A stretch of 64,000 nucleotides of DNA, taken from positions 5,514,001 through 5,578,000 of the forward strand of contig CP054837.1 of the NCBI GenBank assembly GCA_028768525.1. The letters run 5' to 3'. Origin of the DNA: Desulfobacter sp. GTDB taxonomy: Bacteria > Desulfobacterota > Desulfobacteria > Desulfobacterales > Desulfobacteraceae. Under the pieces are notes generated by a model that saw nothing but the letters and a program-made list of their open reading frames with translations, did no database searches and was not told where the DNA came from. The position numbers were made by a program, and so were the translations under genes. How positions within the stretch are numbered: the first letter of the stretch is position 1; the number at the start of each line of letters is the position of its first letter. Below, one piece after another: positions 58,846 through 64,000 of the stretch.

Positions 58846-60144
58846 ATGGGTTCATTTCTGTTCCGGCTATTACGGGTGTTCATTGTTCTTGGTATTGCCT
58901 TTGGCCTGGCGCTCTGGCTTTTCATGGCCAGGGAGGCGCCGGATAAAAAAGCCGTGGAAAAAGTACCGCCGGGGGTAAATGTAACCCCGGTACATTCCCA
59001 GGATCATACGATGGTGGTGGACGCCTTTGGCACCGTCGTCCCCAGAACCCGGGTGAACCTTGCCGCAGAAGTGGGCGGACGCATTGAGTACCTTCATCCC
59101 TCCTTCCGGGAAGGGGGGCGTATCCACACCGGCGACCTCCTCATCCGCATTGACCGGCGCAGTTTTCTTCTGAACCGGCAGGGCGCGGCGGTGCGCCTGG
59201 AACAGGCTCGGGCCGATATCCGGAATCTGACCCGTGAAATAGAGAATCTAAAGGCCGATGCGGATTTGGCCCGGACCAATATGAAGCTGAGCCTCAAGGA
59301 ACTGGAGCGGGTCAAGGCCCTGAGCAAAAGCCAGTTTGCTTCCAAGGCGAACCTGGACAAGGCCGAGCAGCAGTACCTGGCGGCCAGGCGCCAGCTCCAG
59401 TCCGTGGAGAACGGCCTGGCCCTGAGTCCGTCGCGGATGGCATTGAAAAAAGCAGCCCTGGCTGCGGCCCAAAACGAATTGGCCAAGGCGGACCTGGTTC
59501 TGGAAAAGTCTGAGATCAGGGCGGGGTTCAACGGTTTTGTCCTGTCCAAACAGGCGGAAATGGGGGAATTTGTAAACCCCGGACAGGTGATGGGGGTGGT
59601 CTATGAAGCCGGTGCCCTGGATGTGGACGTGGGGATCCCCTTTGAGGAGATACGATGGCTTCGGCCGGTGTTTGAGGCCGGAAAAATGCCCGATGCCGAG
59701 ATTACCATTGCCAACCTGGAAGGCGGGGTGAGCCCGGTGTGGACAGCCCGGGTGGCCCGGATTAAGGCCCGGGTGGATGAGAAGACCAGGACCCTTCCCC
59801 TCACCATTGAGATCGGCCCCATTGAGATCTGGCGGCCGGAAAACCGGGACCTGGGCAAGAGCCCCCTGGCCAGTCTCAAACCCGGCACCTTTGTCCGCTG
59901 CCGGATTTCAGGAGAGACCCTGGCCGATATCTTTATGTTACCCCGGCACCTGCTCCGGTCTGAAAACACCCTCTTTGCCGTCCGTGACAATAAGCTTGAA
60001 ATCCGCCGTGTGGATGTGATCAGAAAATTCGAGGGCCATGTATTTATCCGTAACGGAGTTTCGGAGGGTGACCAGGTCGTCACCTCCCCCCTGCCCGTGG
60101 CCAGGGAGGGGATGGCGGTCACCATTAAAACGGAGGCGGATTAA
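58846..60144 (+). CDS. RND efflux periplasmic adaptor (membrane fusion protein)
   Basis: 432 residues. An N-terminal hydrophobic anchor (LLRVFIVLGIAFGLALWLF) is followed by the lipoyl-like half (VNLAAEVGGRIEYLHPSF), a long coiled-coil hairpin (about residues 115-220) and a beta-barrel region (RAGFNGFVLSKQAEMGEFVNPG). It bridges the inner-membrane pump encoded next to an outer-membrane channel, which is not encoded in the window. AAAGGGAG precedes the start. Two bases separate it from the pump gene. Confidence 0.92.
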   Translation: MGSFLFRLLRVFIVLGIAFGLALWLFMAREAPDKKAVEKVPPGVNVTPVHSQDHTMVVDAFGTVVPRTRVNLAAEVGGRIEYLHPSFREGGRIHTGDLLIRIDRRSFLLNRQGAAVRLEQARADIRNLTREIENLKADADLARTNMKLSLKELERVKALSKSQFASKANLDKAEQQYLAARRQLQSVENGLALSPSRMALKKAALAAAQNELAKADLVLEKSEIRAGFNGFVLSKQAEMGEFVNPGQVMGVVYEAGALDVDVGIPFEEIRWLRPVFEAGKMPDAEITIANLEGGVSPVWTARVARIKARVDEKTRTLPLTIEIGPIEIWRPENRDLGKSPLASLKPGTFVRCRISGETLADIFMLPRHLLRSENTLFAVRDNKLEIRRVDVIRKFEGHVFIRNGVSEGDQVVTSPLPVAREGMAVTIKTEAD

Positions 60145-60146
60145 CC

Positions 60147-63100
60147 ATGAGAGCCCTGGGAAAATGGTCCGTGGAACACCGGGTCACCGTCAACCTGGTG
60201 ATGGTTTTTCTCATCGTGGCCGGCCTTTTTACGGCCATCTCCATGAAACGGGAGATGTTTCCCCAGTTTTCACTGGACATGATTGATGTCTCGGTGGTTT
60301 ATCCGGGGGCCACCCCCGAGGAGGTGGAAGAGGGCATCTGTGTCAAGATTGAGGAACAGCTCAAAAGCCTGGAAGATGTGAAAAGCATGTATTCCACGGC
60401 CATCGAAGGCCATGGCTCCGTGACCCTGGAGCTGGCCGCCGGAACGGATATCAATGAAAAGCTGGATGAGGTCAGGACAGAGATTGATCTCATTGATTCC
60501 TTTCCCGAGGAGGCCGAAGACCCGGTGATCGTGGAAATAAAAAACAATGAACCGGCGGTGTACGTGGCCGTATACGGGGATGTGGGGGAGCGGATCCTCC
60601 GGGATACCGCTGAAAAGATCCGGGACGAACTGGTGGAGACCGATGAGATCTCCCAGGCTGAACTGGTGGGGGTAAGGGATTTTGAAATTTCAGTTGAAGT
60701 GTCTGAAAAAGCCCTGAGGGCCTACGGGCTTTCCTTTGACCATGTGGTGGGTGCGGTGAAGACCGGCAGCCTGGAGTTGCCCGGCGGAAAGATTAAGACG
60801 CTTGGTGGTGAATTCCTGGTACGGGCCAAGGGGAAAAAATATACAGGGGATGAATTTGCCGAAATCCCCCTTGTCACACGGGCCGACGGCACCATTGTCC
60901 GGCTGGGGGATGTGGCCCAGGTTACGGACGGGTTCGAGGACAGGGACATCAAGCCCAGGTTCAACGGCAAGCCGGCGGCCATGGTGGTGGTGAAGCGGAC
61001 CGATTCCCAGGATACCATCACCATATCCAATCGGGTATTCCAGTACCTGGAGGCCAATAAGGACCGGATGCCCAAGGGGATCTCCCTGGGCCACTGGTAC
61101 AATATGGCCGACATGGTTCAGGACCGCATCGACCTGCTCCTTAAAAACGGCCTCCAGGGATTTATCCTGGTTTTTGTGGTCCTTGCCCTGTTTTTGAACC
61201 TGGGACTGGCTTTCTGGGTGGCCTCGGGGATTCCCATCACCTTCATGGGTGCCTTCCTGGTCCTGGCCTATATGGATGCCTCCATCAACATGCTCTCCAT
61301 GTTCGGGTTTATCATGACCCTGGGGATCCTGGTGGATGACGCCATCATCGTGGGGGAAAATGTCTATTACCACTATTCCATGGGCAAATCCCCCAAAAAG
61401 GCTGTCATGGACTCCATGGACCAGATCGGCTGGCCCGTGGTCATGGCCGTGGCCACCACCATCGTGGCCTTTACCCCGCTGATGTTCATCGTGGGCATCA
61501 TGGGCAAATTCATCTCCATCATGCCCCAGGCCGTGATCTGCATCCTGACCATTTCCCTGGTGGAGGCCTTTCTCATCCTGCCGGCCCACCTGGAGGGGGC
61601 GCTCAAGCCCGGAAAACCGAAACCAAAACGGGCGGGGAAACTGGCCTTTCTGCGCATGGGATGGCTGAAGGAGGATATCCTCTTTATCCACACCGCCCTG
61701 CGCACCCGGGTGGAGCAGGTGTTCAACCGCACCATCCACGGCCTCTACCTGCCCATGCTGGCCTATTGCGTGAAAAACCGGTATTTCACCCTTTCCATGG
61801 GTGCCGGCTGCCTCATTGTCTGCCTGGGGCTCATCGCCGGCGGCCATGTCCCCTTTACCTTTTTTCCCAAAAGTGACTCCAACTGGGTCATTTCCGAAAC
61901 CATCTATCCGTTGGGCACCCCTTTTGCCAATACGGAAAATACCATCAAACAAATTGAGGAGGGGGCATTTAAACTCAATGATTATTTCAGGGACCGGGTG
62001 AAAAACGGTGAAGATCTCATTGTAAACACCTTTTCCCTGGTGGGTGTCATTCCGAGACGGGACTGGAAACCCCCGGTATACGGCGGCCATTGCGGGGAAG
62101 CCTGGATAGAGATCAAGCCGGCAGCCATGCGGCCGGATATCTCCGCCCCGGAAGTGGCGGCCAAGTGGCGGGAGTTTGCCGGGGATATTCTGGGTACCGA
62201 GCAGCTCACCTTCAATATCATCGGCGGCGGCCCCGGGGGAAACCCCATCGAGATCCGCCTCAAGGGCACGGATTTTGACCAGCTGGAGGCGGCGGCCCAG
62301 GAACTCAAGGAAGAAATCGCCAAATACCCGGGCACCTACGACATCACCGATGATTTCCGCCCCGGGAAAATGGAAAAACAGATTTACATTAAACCCGGGG
62401 CGGAAAATTTAGGGGTCACCATGGCCGATATTGCCGGCCAGATCCGCCAGGGGTTCTACGGGGATGAAGTACTCAAGGTCCAGAGGGGAAAAAACGACAT
62501 CAAGGTCATGGTCCGGTATTCCCAAAAAGAGCGGGAAACCGAAGCCAGCATCGACCAGTTGAGGATCCGGACCCGGGACGGCAGGGAAATTCCCCTGAAT
62601 CAGGTGGCGCATATTGAGACGGGCCGGGGATATTCCGCTGTCAAACGGGTGGACCGCCACCGGGTGATCACCGTGATCTCAGATCTTAACGAGGACGTGG
62701 CCAATGCCCGGAAAATCGTGGAAGACCTGCAGGGTGACTTCCTGCCCGGCCTGGTGCATAAGTATCCCGGGATCCGATACGACCTGGAGGGCCAGGCCAA
62801 GCGGAGCAAGGAATCCATCGACAGCCTTATCCGGGCATTTCCCATTGCCGCCATGGTCATCTTTGTGCTGCTGGCCAGCCAGTTCAGGTCCTATGTTCAG
62901 CCCCTGATTATCATGACCGCCATCCCCTTCGGCCTCATCGGGGCCATTGTGGGGCACTTCATCATGGACCTGGACATCACCATGATCTCCATCTTCGGCA
63001 TCGTTGCCCTCTCGGGCATCGTGGTCAACGATTCCCTCATCCTCATCGATTTTATCAATTCAAAGGTGAGGGCGGGGATGGGTATCTATGATTCGGTGAT

Positions 63101-63359
63101 GGAGGCGGGGCAGAACCGGTTCCGGCCGGTGCTGCTGACCTCGGTGACCACCGTGGCGGGATTGGCTCCCCTGCTGACGGAAACCAGTTTCCAGGCCCAG
63201 TTCCTCATCCCCATGGCCGTGTCCATCAGTTTCGGCCTCATTGCTGCAACGGTGTTGACCCTGGTGTTTGTGCCGGCCCTCTATGTTGTGGTAAAAGATG
63301 TCACCGGCCTTTTTGCCGGCAAGGAAACCACCGAAGTGCCAAAGGAAATAAATGGATAA
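60147..63359 (+). CDS. RND-family efflux pump, AcrB type
   Basis: Proton-driven inner-membrane exporter of 1070 residues, the normal length. The N-terminus VEHRVTVNLVMVFLIVAGLF is the first transmembrane helix. YPGATPEEVEEGICVKIEEQL opens the porter domain, LGILVDDAIIVGENVYYH lies in the central transmembrane block with its paired Asp residues, and the second block has IVALSGIVVNDSLILIDFIN. Substrates are not predictable. It is coupled to the adaptor and overlaps the following methyltransferase by eight bases. Confidence 0.95.
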   Translation: MRALGKWSVEHRVTVNLVMVFLIVAGLFTAISMKREMFPQFSLDMIDVSVVYPGATPEEVEEGICVKIEEQLKSLEDVKSMYSTAIEGHGSVTLELAAGTDINEKLDEVRTEIDLIDSFPEEAEDPVIVEIKNNEPAVYVAVYGDVGERILRDTAEKIRDELVETDEISQAELVGVRDFEISVEVSEKALRAYGLSFDHVVGAVKTGSLELPGGKIKTLGGEFLVRAKGKKYTGDEFAEIPLVTRADGTIVRLGDVAQVTDGFEDRDIKPRFNGKPAAMVVVKRTDSQDTITISNRVFQYLEANKDRMPKGISLGHWYNMADMVQDRIDLLLKNGLQGFILVFVVLALFLNLGLAFWVASGIPITFMGAFLVLAYMDASINMLSMFGFIMTLGILVDDAIIVGENVYYHYSMGKSPKKAVMDSMDQIGWPVVMAVATTIVAFTPLMFIVGIMGKFISIMPQAVICILTISLVEAFLILPAHLEGALKPGKPKPKRAGKLAFLRMGWLKEDILFIHTALRTRVEQVFNRTIHGLYLPMLAYCVKNRYFTLSMGAGCLIVCLGLIAGGHVPFTFFPKSDSNWVISETIYPLGTPFANTENTIKQIEEGAFKLNDYFRDRVKNGEDLIVNTFSLVGVIPRRDWKPPVYGGHCGEAWIEIKPAAMRPDISAPEVAAKWREFAGDILGTEQLTFNIIGGGPGGNPIEIRLKGTDFDQLEAAAQELKEEIAKYPGTYDITDDFRPGKMEKQIYIKPGAENLGVTMADIAGQIRQGFYGDEVLKVQRGKNDIKVMVRYSQKERETEASIDQLRIRTRDGREIPLNQVAHIETGRGYSAVKRVDRHRVITVISDLNEDVANARKIVEDLQGDFLPGLVHKYPGIRYDLEGQAKRSKESIDSLIRAFPIAAMVIFVLLASQFRSYVQPLIIMTAIPFGLIGAIVGHFIMDLDITMISIFGIVALSGIVVNDSLILIDFINSKVRAGMGIYDSVMEAGQNRFRPVLLTSVTTVAGLAPLLTETSFQAQFLIPMAVSISFGLIAATVLTLVFVPALYVVVKDVTGLFAGKETTEVPKEING

Positions 63360-64000
63360 TATATTTAATGATGAATTCTGGATAAAGGCCTGGACCGGGG
63401 ACCGGGCAGGGGACACCTATGCGGTGCACAAGGGGTTCTCCACCCCCCAGTACTGGGACAAGGCCTCGGCCACCTACAACACCAACCCCAAGGAGGTCCG
63501 GGACCGGCGCATGGAAAAGGCCTTGAACATGCTGGAATCCAAGGGGCTGCTGTTTGAAGGCATGAAGGTGCTGGACATCGGCTGCGGCACCGGCATGATG
63601 GCCATTGAACTGGCACAGCGGGGGGCCCGGGTGACGGCCATGGATTTTTCCCAGGGCATGCTGGACCGGGTCCGGGCGGACCTGACACCGGCGCTGGAGA
63701 AACGGATTACCCTGATCCAGGAAGACTGGCACAATGTGGATATCGCCGCCCGGGGCTGGGAAAAGGCCTTTGACCTGGTGGTGGCCTTCATGTCCCCGGG
63801 GGTGGCCACCCCAGAGGCCTTTGACAAGATGATCCAATGCGCATCCAAAGGCTGTGCCGTCCGGGGCTGGGCCGCCCGGCGCCAGCATCCCATCCTCATG
63901 GACCTCTGGAAACAAATCATGGACCGCCCCCTGGACGACAAGCCCCAGAGCATCCTTTACAAGATTAATCTGCTTTTCTCCCGGGGGCTGTTCCCGGAGA
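63352..64000 (+). CDS. Class I SAM-dependent methyltransferase (3'-truncated by window edge)
   Basis: Open frame running off the right edge, at least 216 residues, starting MDNIFNDEFWIKAWTGDRAG after AAAGGAAAT. SAM motif I is VLDIGCGTGMMAIELA with the acidic AMDFSQGML after it, then FDLVVAFMSPGVATPEAF in the motif IV region. Its start overlaps the RND pump stop, so it belongs to that operon. It may modify the exported compound or a cofactor; the substrate is unknown. Confidence 0.87.
   Translation, partial: MDNIFNDEFWIKAWTGDRAGDTYAVHKGFSTPQYWDKASATYNTNPKEVRDRRMEKALNMLESKGLLFEGMKVLDIGCGTGMMAIELAQRGARVTAMDFSQGMLDRVRADLTPALEKRITLIQEDWHNVDIAARGWEKAFDLVVAFMSPGVATPEAFDKMIQCASKGCAVRGWAARRQHPILMDLWKQIMDRPLDDKPQSILYKINLLFSRGLFPE

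Noticed and set aside
60690..62090. 466-residue His/Gly-rich frame antisense to the RND pump
   Set aside because: His-rich composition arises from reading the complement of the pump's codons. No independent support.
1..64000. tRNA, rRNA, CRISPR arrays, insertion sequences, prophage genes
   Set aside because: None was recognised when reading both strands: no TTCGA-type tRNA arms with CCA ends, no regularly spaced repeats, and no transposase or integrase motifs. A tRNAscan or Infernal run would be needed to exclude RNA genes fully.

Overview
The window looks like chromosome of a strictly anaerobic sulfate-reducing bacterium of the Desulfobacteraceae type (Desulfobacterota). The evidence is a dissimilatory ATP sulfurylase (sat), an acetyl-CoA synthetase, a Wood-Ljungdahl methylene-tetrahydrofolate reductase cluster (HdrA-MvhD-MetV-MetF) with two in-frame UGA codons best read as selenocysteine, and many chemotaxis-type and sigma-54 signalling parts. 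No tRNA, rRNA, insertion sequence, prophage or CRISPR array was recognised. The genus is an inference; no marker gene fixes it.

Layout. 1-6.8 kb: end-truncated HAD phosphatase, sat, acs and a PiT phosphate transporter, separated by strong terminators. 6.8-12.8 kb: the conserved housekeeping operon ffh-rpsP-khpA-rimM-trmD-RNA methyltransferase-rplS-rnhB-yraN-rsmI, with a near-consensus promoter in front of ffh. 12.9-18.3 kb: rlmN, a PP-loop tRNA-thiolase-like protein, nth, a CheX/CheY-zinc-ribbon pair and a cysteine desulfidase. 18.6-26.9 kb: a complete 2-aminoethylphosphonate (AEP) island: LysR regulator, ABC importer with a fused double permease, phosphonoacetaldehyde hydrolase (PhnX), a probable PbfA-type ammonia-lyase, and AEP transaminase (PhnW).

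27.0-33.9 kb is the most unusual region. It is an NMT1/SsuA-type ABC transporter operon that encodes three related substrate-binding domains. One is exported by a Tat signal. One has no signal peptide and opens the operon. One is fused behind an intact CheY receiver domain. The operon ends with a very acidic protein and a stand-alone Hpt domain, and a divergent CheD-like gene carries Ser where CheD has its catalytic Cys. I read this as a candidate system coupling substrate capture to phosphorelay or chemosensory signalling.

34-40.6 kb: UbiB-family kinase with a phasin-like partner, a long acyl-CoA dehydrogenase with an operator-like repeat array, an MBL-fold hydrolase and an AmpG-like permease. 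40.6-41.4 kb: about 0.8 kb with no convincing gene, containing hairpins, a 19-bp direct repeat and a strong terminator in front of hdrA. 41.4-48 kb: the selenoprotein electron-bifurcation/methylene-THF reductase operon. 48.1-51 kb: a YebG-like protein with a histone-like tail, a queuosine-precursor transporter under a preQ1-I riboswitch, a lipoprotein and a LysE exporter. 51-53 kb: an AT-rich, probably acquired patch with two cysteine-containing unknowns and a methyltransferase. 53.5-64 kb: a CoA-transferase, a monoheme cytochrome and DUF3373-type porin apparently controlled by the divergent PAS/sigma-54 regulator, an RND efflux pair and a methyltransferase running off the right edge.
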